64,000 nt of DNA, taken from the NCBI GenBank assembly GCA_020633775.1, contig JACKDA010000003.1, positions 62,001-126,000 of the forward strand. The letters run 5' to 3'. Of the stretch, positions 56,892-64,000 are shown one piece after another; positions within the stretch are counted from its first letter, which is position 1, and each line of letters begins with the position of its first letter. Position numbers and translations under genes: made by a program. The notes beneath the pieces are model-generated. The model searched no databases. It saw nothing but the letters and a program-made list of their open reading frames with translations, and was not told where the DNA came from. Source of the DNA: Gemmatimonadales bacterium. Its GTDB lineage: Bacteria > Gemmatimonadota > Gemmatimonadetes > Gemmatimonadales > GWC2-71-9.

Positions 56892-56912
56892 ACGACTCAC
56901 GACTCACGACTC
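56892..56912 (-). repeat. three heptamers GAGTCGT over the sigma gene stop
   Basis: Minus-strand GAGTCGT three times in tandem. The sigma-factor stop codon (complement of 56911-56913) is part of the array. With 56789-56823 it mirrors the arrangement at 19021-19087. Confidence 0.75.
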
Positions 56913-57804
56913 AAGCCACGAGATCCTTCAGCTTCTCGCCCGTCTCGCCCTCGCGGAGCCGGATCAGCGCGCGATCGCGCAGCTGGCGGATCCGCTCGCG
57001 GGTGACGCCCATCATCCGCCCGATCTCCTCGAGGGTGCGCGGCTGGCCGTCGTCGAGGCCGAAGTAGAGCCGCAGCACCTTGGCGTCGCGCGGCGGCAGG
57101 GAATCGAGGGCGGCCTCGATGTCGGCGCTCTGCGAGTTCGCCATCGTGTTGGCGTCGGTCCCCTCCTGCTCGGCGAGGGCGAAGCGCTCCATCCGCTCGT
57201 TGCCGTCGCCCTCGCGGGTCGGGTGGTCGAGCCGCACCGCCTCGGTGTTGAGCGACGAGAGCGAGCGCACCGCCTCCTCCGTCAGGCCGGTCGCGCGGGC
57301 CAGCTCATCGACCGTGGGCATCCGCCCGAGCTTTTCCTTCAGGTAGGTCGTCGTCTTGCCGAGGCGCGAGAGGTCGGCCGTGCGGTTGAGCGGCACCCGG
57401 ACCGGGCGGCCGTGGCGGGCGATCGCCGCCTGCACCGCCTGCCGGATCCACCACACCGCGTACGAGATGAACTTCACGCCGCGATCCGGGTCGAACTTCC
57501 GGGCCGCCGTCATCAGGCCGAGGTTCCCCTCGCCGATCAGGTCGACGAGCGGCACGCCCCGGTTCTGGAACTTCTTCGCCACCGAGACCACGAACCGGAC
57601 GTTGTGGCGCGCGAGCTTCTCCTGGGCGAGCACGTCGCCCTTGAACGCCTTGCGCGCCAGCTCCATCTCCTCGTCGCGGCTCAGCAGCGGGACGCGGGAG
57701 ATCTCGTCAAGGTACAGGTCCAGACTCTCGCGACCCTCGTCGACCGCCCGGGCAATCTGGGCCGGTCGCAGCGAGCGCCGCTTCCCGCGGGCACGAATCG
57801 TCAC
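56911..57804 (-). CDS. sigma-70 family RNA polymerase factor, short type without region 1.1
   Basis: About 297 residues. Region 1.2 (SLDLYLDEISRVPLLSRDEEMELA), region 2 (NVRFVVSVAKKFQNRG, LIGEGNLGLMTAARKFD, FISYAVWWIRQAVQAAI), region 3 (LPTVDELARATG-like) and region 4 (ALDSLPPRDAKVLRLYFGL, TLEEIGRMMGVTRERIRQLRDRAL) are complete; region 1.1 is absent. This matches the short primary sigma of Bacteroidota and also group 2 sigmas. Start GTG 57804 is chosen because AGGAG lies 5 nt upstream; GTG 57810 is the alternative. Promoter box TATTTTTC at 57891-57898 (-). Confidence 0.93.
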   Translation of the reverse strand: MTIRARGKRRSLRPAQIARAVDEGRESLDLYLDEISRVPLLSRDEEMELARKAFKGDVLAQEKLARHNVRFVVSVAKKFQNRGVPLVDLIGEGNLGLMTAARKFDPDRGVKFISYAVWWIRQAVQAAIARHGRPVRVPLNRTADLSRLGKTTTYLKEKLGRMPTVDELARATGLTEEAVRSLSSLNTEAVRLDHPTREGDGNERMERFALAEQEGTDANTMANSQSADIEAALDSLPPRDAKVLRLYFGLDDGQPRTLEEIGRMMGVTRERIRQLRDRALIRLREGETGEKLKDLVA

Positions 57805-57810
57805 ATCCAC

Positions 57811-58082
57811 TCCTGTCCATCACTCGCCGGCCCCAGGCGGTGTCCGCTGTCCGGACATGCCCTGCCGACGCCAGATCCAATCAAAGTCGCGAAAAATAAG
57901 GCCAAGTCCCGAGACTGGCAATTCACCCTGCAACCGCTTGTGAAACATCACCTTGAATACGCGGGACCCCGTGAAACGGTTCCGTCCGGGTCCGGCGCCG
58001 GGGGGCCCAACGCGAGCGGGCGCCCCCGACACCGCTGGAGACGCCCGCCCCGGCCCGAAGGCTCACACCCCGCCCCCGGGGG
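57811..58082. other. 272-bp spacer upstream of the sigma gene
   Basis: No gene seen. The part from about 57875 to 57970 is clearly AT-richer than the genome and holds the promoter of the sigma gene; the pntB side is GC-rich, with a CGGGCGC/GCGCCCG-like dyad near 58018. Confidence 0.5.
57891..57898 (-). promoter_or_regulatory. candidate -10 region of the sigma gene (TATTTTTC)
   Basis: On the minus strand TATTTTTC, a TANNTTTC box, lies about 86 nt before the start. A TTG lies 20 nt further upstream (in GAATTGCC), the same TTG-to-box distance as in the pntAA promoter. Confidence 0.45.
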
Positions 58083-59483
58083 CTACAGCGCCTTGATCTC
58101 GCTGACCAGGGCGCTCAGCGACCCCTTGGCGTCGCCGAAGAGCATCGCGGTCCGGGGGTGGTAGAAGAGGGCGTTCTCGATCCCGGCGAACCCGGGGTTC
58201 ATCCCCCGCTTCATGACGATGATGCTCTTGGCCTTGTCCACGTCCAGGATCGGCATGCCGTAGATCGGGGAGGCGGGGTCGGACCGCGCCGCCGGATTGA
58301 CCACGTCGTTCGCCCCGATCACGAGCGCCACGTCCGCCTGCTCGAACTGGTCGTTGATCGCGTCCATGTCGAACAGCTTGTCGTAGGGGACGTTCGCCTC
58401 GGCCAGCAGCACGTTCATGTGCCCCGGCATCCGTCCCGCGACCGGGTGGATCGCGTAGCGGACAGTGCCGCCGTTCTTCTCGATCAGGTCCGCCAGCTCG
58501 CGCACCACGTGCTGGGCCTGGGCGACCGCGAGCCCGTACCCCGGCACCACGATCACCTGCTGGGCATAGGCGAGCTGCACCGCCGCGTCCTCGGCGCTGA
58601 CGCTCCGCACCGTGAGCCCCTCGGAGGAGGCCCCGATCGCGCCCCCCGTCCCGGCCGTCTGCCCGAACGCCCCGAACAGCACGTTCGCCAGCGACCGGTT
58701 CATCGCCTTGCACATGATCCGGGTCAGGATGATGCCGCTCGAGCCGACCAGCGCGCCGGCGATGATCAGGACGTGGTTGTTGATCACGAACCCGGTCATC
58801 GCCGCGGCGATCCCCGAGTACGAGTTCAGCAGCGAGATCACGACCGGCATGTCGGCGCCGCCGATCGGGATGACCAGCAGCACGCCCAGCACGACGGCGA
58901 GGCCGATCACCGTGTAGAACGCCGGCAGCAGCGACGCCGCGTCGGTGAGCTGCCAGCCGGCGAGGCCGACGATGCCGAGCGCGATCAGGCCGGTCATCAG
59001 CTTCTGGCCGGGCCAGGTGATCGGCTTGCCGGTCATCACCTCCTGCAGCTTGGCCCACGCGATGAGCGAACCGCTGAAGGTCACCGCACCGATCAGCAGC
59101 GAGAGCTGGATGACGACGCCGGTCTCCGGCGGGATCGCCTCGCCGGCGAGCTCGCTGCGGAGGAACTCCGCCCCCGCGACCAGCACCGAGGCCGCCCCGC
59201 CGAACCCGTTGAGCAGCGCGACGAGTTGCGGCATCGAGGTCATCTGGACCGTGCGGGCCATCCAGAGACCGATGCCGCTGCCGAGGACCAGCCCGATGAC
59301 GATCGCCGTCCAGCTGACCATCTGCGTGTCGAGGAGCGTCACCACCACGGCGATCAGCATGCCCCAGGCGGAGAGCCGGTTGCCGGCCGGCGCGGTGGCC
59401 GGCGACCCGAGGCGCTTCAGCCCGACGATGAAGCAGGCCGAGGCGAGCAGGTAGCCGAGTTCGGCGAGGACGTGGGGGATCAC
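58083..59483 (-). CDS. pntB: NAD(P) transhydrogenase subunit beta PntB
   Basis: Membrane domain II plus NADP(H)-binding domain III of proton-translocating transhydrogenase, 466 residues. About nine helices (LAELGYLLASACFIVGLKRL, IVIGLVLGSGIGLWMARTVQM, VVLGVLLVIPIGGADMPVVISLLNSYSG) then the NADP domain (VIVVPGYGLAVAQAQHVV, HPVAGRMPGHMNVLLAEA, VALVIGANDVVNPAA, MNPGFAGIEN). GTG start overlaps the pntAB stop (GTGA). Confidence 0.97.
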   Translation of the reverse strand: MIPHVLAELGYLLASACFIVGLKRLGSPATAPAGNRLSAWGMLIAVVVTLLDTQMVSWTAIVIGLVLGSGIGLWMARTVQMTSMPQLVALLNGFGGAASVLVAGAEFLRSELAGEAIPPETGVVIQLSLLIGAVTFSGSLIAWAKLQEVMTGKPITWPGQKLMTGLIALGIVGLAGWQLTDAASLLPAFYTVIGLAVVLGVLLVIPIGGADMPVVISLLNSYSGIAAAMTGFVINNHVLIIAGALVGSSGIILTRIMCKAMNRSLANVLFGAFGQTAGTGGAIGASSEGLTVRSVSAEDAAVQLAYAQQVIVVPGYGLAVAQAQHVVRELADLIEKNGGTVRYAIHPVAGRMPGHMNVLLAEANVPYDKLFDMDAINDQFEQADVALVIGANDVVNPAARSDPASPIYGMPILDVDKAKSIIVMKRGMNPGFAGIENALFYHPRTAMLFGDAKGSLSALVSEIKAL

Positions 59484-59773
59484 TTGCCGCCCCCGTCCTT
59501 GGAGAACATCCGCAGCATCCGGTCGGTCACCGCGTAGCCGCCGACGACGTTCATCATCGCGAAGGCCACCGCGCCGATCCCGAACACGGTGGAGATCCAG
59601 CCGAAGCCGCCGCCGGCCACGACGAGGGCCCCCACGATGGTGATCCCGCTGATCGCGTTCGACCCCGACATCAGCGGGGTGTGCAGCGTGGGCGGCACGC
59701 GCTGGATCAGCTCGAACCCGAGGAACGTCGCCAGCGTGAAGATCACGATCCCGATGATGATGCCTTCGCTCAT
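59480..59773 (-). CDS. pntAB: NAD(P) transhydrogenase subunit alpha 2 (membrane part)
   Basis: 97 residues, three helices (IIIGIVIFTLATFLGFELI, HTPLMSGSNAISGITIVGALVVAG, TVFGIGAVAFAMMNVVGGY), equal to the C-terminal membrane part of E. coli PntA. Its separate existence gives the three-subunit form found in many bacteria. Overlaps both neighbours. Confidence 0.96.
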   Translation of the reverse strand: MSEGIIIGIVIFTLATFLGFELIQRVPPTLHTPLMSGSNAISGITIVGALVVAGGGFGWISTVFGIGAVAFAMMNVVGGYAVTDRMLRMFSKDGGGK

Positions 59774-60879
59774 CCGTTCCCCCGGTGGCGCAGGGTGCCC
59801 TCGTGCGCGAGGCACATGGCACCGGTGATCTCGTCGTCCAGGTCGACGGTGAGCGCCCCCTTCGGCGCGAGGTGGTCGAGCAGGGTCTGGACGTTCCGGC
59901 CGAACATCTGCGACGCGTGCTGCGGCATCCCGGCCGGCAGGTCGAGCGGACCGAGGATCGTGACATCGGCGTGATGCACGGTCTCGCCCGGCCGGGTCAA
60001 CTCGCAGTTGCCGCCGGTCTCGGCCGAGACGTCGACGATCACCGAACCCGGCTTCATCGACTCGACCATCGCGGTGGTGATGAGCCGCGGCGCCGGGCGG
60101 TTGGGGATCGCCGCGGTCGCGATCACCAGGTCGGCCTGGCCGATCGCCCCCGCCACCGCCTCGAGGACCTTCTGCTGCTGCTCCTCGGCGAGCTCCTTCG
60201 CGTAGCCCCCCTTCGTCTCCGCGTCGCCCGCCACCGCCTCCGGCGCGAGGAAGCGGGCCCCGAGCGACTCGACCTGCTCGGCCGCCGCGGCCCGGACGTC
60301 GAAGCCGGTCACCATCGCCCCGAGGCGGCGGGCGGTGGCGATCGCCTGCAAGCCGGCCACGCCGGCGCCGAGGACGAGCGCCTTCGCCGGGGTGATCGAT
60401 CCGGCGGCGGTGGTGAGCATCGGGAGGAATCGCGGCAACGCCTCGGCGCCGAGGATCACGGCCCGATACCCCGCGACGGTGGCCTGCGAGGAGAGGACGT
60501 CCATCGACTGCGCTCGCGTGATGCGCGGCACCCGCTCGAGCGCCAGCACCGTGACCCGGCGCCCGTTGAGGGCCGCGAGCGCCTCGCCCGGGTCGCCAGC
60601 GGAGAGCGCCACCAGCACCGCACCCTCCCGCAGGCGGGCCGCCCGCTCGGCGGTGGGTCGCCGGACCGCCACCACCAGGTCAGCCGATTCCGCCTCGGCG
60701 GAATCAACCAGCGTGCACCCCGCCGCCTCGTAGGCGGCGTCGGGGTAGTGGGCGCCGGCACCGGCGCCGCGCTCGACCGCCACGCTCGATCCCTGCTTGA
60801 TGAGCCGGGCGGCGGCGTCGGGGGTGAGCGCGACACGCCGCTCCCGGGGCGCGGACTCCTTGAGCACTCCAATGCGCAT
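59770..60879 (-). CDS. pntAA: NAD(P) transhydrogenase subunit alpha 1 (NAD-binding domain I)
   Basis: 369 residues of the Ald/PntA fold, soluble, binds NAD(H). MRIGVLKESAPRERRVALTPD, ERVPRITRAQSMDVLSSQATVAGYRA, nucleotide motif VLGAGVAGLQAIATARRLGAMVTGFDVR and KPGSVIVDVSAETGGNCE are diagnostic. The Q-rich segment LAEEQQQKVLE corresponds to the mobile loop. Driven by a good promoter at 60947-60975; AGGAGC precedes the ATG. The complex uses proton-motive force to make NADPH. Confidence 0.97.
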   Translation of the reverse strand: MRIGVLKESAPRERRVALTPDAAARLIKQGSSVAVERGAGAGAHYPDAAYEAAGCTLVDSAEAESADLVVAVRRPTAERAARLREGAVLVALSAGDPGEALAALNGRRVTVLALERVPRITRAQSMDVLSSQATVAGYRAVILGAEALPRFLPMLTTAAGSITPAKALVLGAGVAGLQAIATARRLGAMVTGFDVRAAAAEQVESLGARFLAPEAVAGDAETKGGYAKELAEEQQQKVLEAVAGAIGQADLVIATAAIPNRPAPRLITTAMVESMKPGSVIVDVSAETGGNCELTRPGETVHHADVTILGPLDLPAGMPQHASQMFGRNVQTLLDHLAPKGALTVDLDDEITGAMCLAHEGTLRHRGNG

Positions 60880-60946
60880 GGGCTCGGGGCTCCTGCTGGC
60901 TGTCGATGGGGGACCCGGCGACCCGGGGGGCCGCCGACGTGTAGCG

Positions 60947-60975
60947 AAGGTACCGGGCCGTGAATGGACTTTCAA
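60947..60975 (-). promoter_or_regulatory. pntAA promoter (TTGAAA - 17 bp - TACCTT)
   Basis: On the minus strand -35 TTGAAA (60970-60975) and -10 TACCTT (60947-60952) with a 17-bp spacer, the most canonical sigma-70 promoter in the window. The leader would be about 60 nt. It overlaps the thrA promoter on the other strand. Confidence 0.65.
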
Positions 60976-60993
60976 CGGAAGGCGTGGTAGCGT
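60965..60993 (+). promoter_or_regulatory. thrA promoter (TGGACT - 17 bp - TAGCGT), leaderless
   Basis: -10 TAGCGT (60988-60993) ends exactly 6 nt before the thrA ATG at 61000, with TGGACT (60965-60970) 17 bp upstream. No Shine-Dalgarno. The -35 boxes of this and the divergent pntAA promoter share one base, so the two polymerases should compete. Confidence 0.5.
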
Positions 60994-60999
60994 AGCCCG

Positions 61000-63507
61000 A
61001 TGCCTCCTCGCGCCCAGCGCCCGTCGGTCCACAAGTTCGGGGGCGCGGCGCTCGCCGATGCCGCCTCGATCCGCGCCGTCACCGAGATCGTCCTCACCCG
61101 CCCCGGCCTGCCGATCGTGGTGGTGTCGGCGCTGCACGGCATCACCGACCTCCTCCTCGACCTGATCGCCACGGCGGAACAGGGCGCCTCCGCCCGCGCG
61201 GTGCGCGAGGCGGCCGCCTTCCGGCTCCGGCACCGCGAGGTCGTCGAGGCGCTGTTCGCCCCCGGCCGGCGCCGCGCCCTCCTCGCGGAGGTGACGGCCG
61301 CGAGCGACGAGCTGGAAGCGCTGGTGGCGGCCCTCGCCGTGCTGCGGGAGGCCTCCCCGCGGATCCGGGATCACGTCGTGGCGCGTGGCGAGCAGCTCAG
61401 CGCGCGGATCGTCGCGGCGGCCCTGACGACCCGACGTCGCCGCAGTGCGCCGGTGGACCCCGGTGAGGTGATCATCACCGATGGCCCCTACGGCGGCGCC
61501 TCCCCGGACCTCCAGGCCACCCGTACCGCGGCCCACGCCACGCTTGACCCGTTGCTCGCGGCGGGCGTGATCCCGGTGATCCCCGGATTCCTCGGTCGCG
61601 CCCCCGACGGCGGCCTCGCGACCCTGGGTCGCGGCGGTTCGGATCTCACGGCGACGACCCTCGGCCGCGCCCTCGGCGTGAGCGAGGTGACCCTCTGGAA
61701 GGATGTCCCGGGGCTCCTCACCGCCGATCCGCGCGTGGTGCCGGACGCCCGGCTCCTTCCGCTGGTCCACCCGAGCGAGGCCGCGGAGCTCGCCTACTAC
61801 GGTGCCAAGGTCCTGCATCCCCGGGCGCTGCTGCCGCTCACCGGCAGCCGCACCGCCCTGCGGGTCCGACCGTTCGCGAACCCCGACGCGACCGGCACCG
61901 AGATCAGCACCCGCCACGAGCCCGGCGCGCCGCCGGTCCGCTCGCTCTCCGCCGTCCGCGGGCAGGCGCTGGTGACGGTCGCCGGTTCCGGCATCCTCGG
62001 CGTGCCGGGCATGTCCGCGCGAACCTTCGGTGCGCTGCAGACCGCCGGGATCTCGGTGTCGATGATCGCCCAGGCCTCCTCCGAGTACACCATCGACTTC
62101 ACGGTGCCGGCCGAGGCCGCGGACCATGCCGTCGACGTGCTGCAGCGTGCCTTCCGCAGCGAGATCGCGCATGGCGAGCTCGAGGCGATCCGTGCCCGGT
62201 CCGGGGTGGCGATCGTCGCGGTGGTCGGGCTGCGCATGGCCGGGCATCCCGGCATCGCGGCCCGCGTCTTCGACGCCCTCGAGGCCGCCGACGTCAATGT
62301 CGTGTCGATCGCCCAGGGCTCGGCCGAGCACAACATCTCCATCGTGGTCGAGGGCGATGATGTGCCCGCCGCCCTGCGACGCATCCATGCCGCGTTCCAG
62401 CTCGGCAAGGAAGGCGGCGGGCGCCCCCGGCGACGGACCGGCAAGGACATCGTGCTCCTCGGGGCGGGCACGATCGGCTGCGCCACGCTCGACCTCCTCG
62501 CCGCCACGCCGCAGCGCTTCGCCTCGCTGCGGATCGTGGCGGTGGTCGACCGCCGCGGCGTGATCCACCGGATGTCGGGCCTCGGCCCCGCCGAGCTGCG
62601 CGGCATCGCCGCGCACAAGCGGGCGGGTGGCTCGCTCGCGGACCTCCCGAACGGCGAGCGATGCACGCCGGCCGAGGCGCTCCGCGCGCTCGCGCAGCGC
62701 GCACTGATCCGACCCGCGGTCGTCGACCTCACCGCCGAGGACACCAGCGAGTTGCTGCGCGAGATGGCGGAGGCGGGATTCGACGTGGTGCTCGCGAACA
62801 AGCGCCCGCTCGCCGCGCCGTTCGCCAGCTACCGCGCCCTCCTCGAGGCCCTCGAAGCGCACGGTGGCCGACTCCGTCACGAGGCCACGGTCGGCGCCGG
62901 ACTCCCGCTGATCCTCGCGGTGCAGCAATTGATCCGCACCGGCGATCGGGTGCGCCGCCTCGAGGGTGCCCTCAGTGGCACCGTCGGCACGGTGCTGAGC
63001 GCCCTCGACCGCGGGGTGCCATTCTCCGCCGCGGTGCGCGAGGCCCGCGAGGCCGGGATGACCGAGCCCGACCCACGCGACGATCTTTCGGGCGTCGATG
63101 TCGCACGCAAGGCGCTCATCCTCGACCGACTGCTTGGCCACCGCAGGAACCTGGAGGACGTGCGCGTCGAGACCCTCGTCCGCGGCGCGGTGCGCGGCGA
63201 CCCCGCCGATTGGCTCAAGGGACTCGACCGGGATGATGCCTGGTGGAGCGCGAAGGCGCAGGAGGCCCACGCGCACGGGCGGGTCCTCCGCTACATCGCC
63301 ACGATCACCCGCAGCCGCGTCGAGGTGGGGCTCCGCGCGGTCCCGCGCGACCACCCGATCGGCCAGCTCTCGGGAGCGGCGAATCGTCTCGTCATCACCT
63401 CGGGGCGCTATGGCAGGTCTCCGCTCGTGATCACCGGACCGGGAGCCGGGCCGGAGGTCACGGCGACGGGCGTGCTCGCCGATCTTCTCGGACTGACGGG
63501 GGCGTGA
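61000..63507 (+). CDS. thrA: bifunctional aspartokinase / homoserine dehydrogenase
   Basis: 835 residues; first and third enzymes of threonine/methionine synthesis. Aspartokinase domain (VHKFGGAALADAASI; DGGLATLGRGGSDLTAT; LWKDVPGLLTADPRVVPDA), paired ACT domains at about 330-470 (VTVAGSGILGVPGMSARTF; IVAVVGLRMAGHPGIAARVF) for feedback control, and homoserine dehydrogenase from about 480 (IVLLGAGTIGCATLDLL; VVLANKRPLAAPF; EATVGAGLPLI; GALSGTVGTVLSAL). Threonine inhibition is likely but not visible. Overlaps thrB (TGATG). Confidence 0.97.
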   Translation: MPPRAQRPSVHKFGGAALADAASIRAVTEIVLTRPGLPIVVVSALHGITDLLLDLIATAEQGASARAVREAAAFRLRHREVVEALFAPGRRRALLAEVTAASDELEALVAALAVLREASPRIRDHVVARGEQLSARIVAAALTTRRRRSAPVDPGEVIITDGPYGGASPDLQATRTAAHATLDPLLAAGVIPVIPGFLGRAPDGGLATLGRGGSDLTATTLGRALGVSEVTLWKDVPGLLTADPRVVPDARLLPLVHPSEAAELAYYGAKVLHPRALLPLTGSRTALRVRPFANPDATGTEISTRHEPGAPPVRSLSAVRGQALVTVAGSGILGVPGMSARTFGALQTAGISVSMIAQASSEYTIDFTVPAEAADHAVDVLQRAFRSEIAHGELEAIRARSGVAIVAVVGLRMAGHPGIAARVFDALEAADVNVVSIAQGSAEHNISIVVEGDDVPAALRRIHAAFQLGKEGGGRPRRRTGKDIVLLGAGTIGCATLDLLAATPQRFASLRIVAVVDRRGVIHRMSGLGPAELRGIAAHKRAGGSLADLPNGERCTPAEALRALAQRALIRPAVVDLTAEDTSELLREMAEAGFDVVLANKRPLAAPFASYRALLEALEAHGGRLRHEATVGAGLPLILAVQQLIRTGDRVRRLEGALSGTVGTVLSALDRGVPFSAAVREAREAGMTEPDPRDDLSGVDVARKALILDRLLGHRRNLEDVRVETLVRGAVRGDPADWLKGLDRDDAWWSAKAQEAHAHGRVLRYIATITRSRVEVGLRAVPRDHPIGQLSGAANRLVITSGRYGRSPLVITGPGAGPEVTATGVLADLLGLTGA

Positions 63508-64000
63508 TGTCCAACCGTGACGGCGTGGCCGTCTTCACACCCGGCTCGATCGGCAACGTCGGCCCCGGACTCGATATCCTCGGCCTCGCCGTCGCCGGCG
63601 CGGGCGACACCGTCCACGCCTCCTGGGGCACCGCCTCCGGGATCACCGTCGTCGACACGGGCCATCCCGACCTCCCCGACGACCCGACCCGGAACACCGC
63701 GGCGATCGCCGCAGCCGCCGTCGCCCGGCACGCCGGGGCCTCACGGGGGATCGCCCTGCGCATCACCAAGGGGCTGCCCCTCTCCGGCGGCCAGGGCGGC
63801 AGCGCCGCCTCGGCGGTCGCGGGCGCGATGGCGGCCAACCTGCTCCTCGAGGCCGACCTCGACACCGCGACGCTCCTCACCTGCGCGCTGGAGGCCGAGG
63901 CGACGGTCGCGGGACGCCACCTCGACAACATCGCGCCGTCACTCCTCGGCGGCCTCGTCCTGATCCGCTCCCTCGAGCCGATCGATGTCGTCCGCCTCCC
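63507..64000 (+). CDS. thrB: homoserine kinase, N-terminal part (cut by window edge)
   Basis: GHMP kinase that phosphorylates homoserine. About 164 residues are visible. GSIGNVGPGLDILGLAV near the N-terminus carries the substrate-binding Asn, and GLPLSGGQGGSAASAVAGAMAAN is the GHMP ATP-binding loop, here GLPLSGGQGGSAAS where the family often has GLGSSAAS. The ATG overlaps the thrA stop, so both enzymes come from one mRNA. A thrC may follow outside the window. Confidence 0.92.
   Translation, partial: MSNRDGVAVFTPGSIGNVGPGLDILGLAVAGAGDTVHASWGTASGITVVDTGHPDLPDDPTRNTAAIAAAAVARHAGASRGIALRITKGLPLSGGQGGSAASAVAGAMAANLLLEADLDTATLLTCALEAEATVAGRHLDNIAPSLLGGLVLIRSLEPIDVVRL

Noticed and set aside
57804..57806. 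ATG at 57806 (minus) as start of the sigma gene
   Set aside because: It is out of frame and followed at once by a stop; GTG at 57804 or 57810 is in frame.
60880..63354. Long minus-strand extension upstream of pntAA across thrA
   Set aside because: pntAA starts at 60879 with AGGAGC and a canonical promoter; the upstream part is antisense of thrA.

Overview
The window is high-GC chromosomal DNA, densely coded, with many start/stop overlaps (ATGA, GTGA, TGATG). The gene content points to Gemmatimonadota: clustered Ser/Thr kinases with membrane parts, outer-membrane proteins, multihaem cytochromes, a three-subunit transhydrogenase, and a short sigma-70 without region 1.1 like that of the related Bacteroidota. 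This placement is inferred from gene content; no rRNA or marker gene confirms it. I see no rRNA, tRNA, CRISPR array or intact insertion sequence.

Layout. 1-4638: start of a branched-chain aminotransferase (-), queF, then two paralogous membrane Ser/Thr kinases. 4680-11700: a damaged stretch holding a 584-bp direct repeat (acyl-CoA dehydrogenase 5' end), a piece of an MFS transporter, a frameshifted acyl-CoA dehydrogenase, a dicarboxylate-type symporter and a DUF1684 lipoprotein. Frameshifts are dense here and nearly absent elsewhere, so sequencing or assembly error is the first suspect. 9917-16423 (-): three multihaem c-type cytochromes and an outer-membrane beta-barrel, with about 46 haem-binding motifs in four adjacent genes. 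This looks like a porin-cytochrome electron conduit and is the most interesting locus. 16732-29740: ADP-ribosylglycohydrolase-like protein, citrate synthase, arginine decarboxylase, a five-gene operon (SDR, FAD oxidoreductase, site-2 protease, SRPBCC-epimerase fusion, NDH-2), an FNT channel, a small barrel and a di-haem peroxidase.

30306-40109 (+): a complete [NiFe]-hydrogenase operon, structural genes then maturation genes (hyaABCD-hypABFCDE), almost all translationally coupled, behind a leader with two strong dyads. HypA lacks its zinc domain. 40128-47011: TPR kinase (-), small membrane protein (-), queC, queE, HD-fold protein and a pseudokinase-kinase fusion. 47220-53947: cold-shock protein, IF-1, M3 peptidase, MFS transporter, a large LmbE-like protein, a small membrane protein and a DUF971 protein. 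54020-64000: aconitase, sigma factor, pntB/pntAB/pntAA, thrA and the start of thrB.

How it fits together. Citrate synthase and aconitase serve the TCA cycle. The hydrogenase with its cytochrome b and NDH-2 should feed the quinone pool. The NapC/NrfH-like multihaem protein in the cytochrome cluster could draw electrons from that pool toward the outer membrane; this link is inference. queF, queC and queE give three steps of queuosine precursor synthesis from two loci.

Expression signals. Five genes (queC, queE, the pseudokinase-kinase, thrA, the M3 peptidase) have a -10-like hexamer exactly 6 nt before the start codon and no Shine-Dalgarno, which predicts leaderless mRNAs. Other promoters carry a TANNTTTC-like box that resembles the Bacteroidota -7 element. 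Two convergent spacers are built from GAG-type heptamer arrays.
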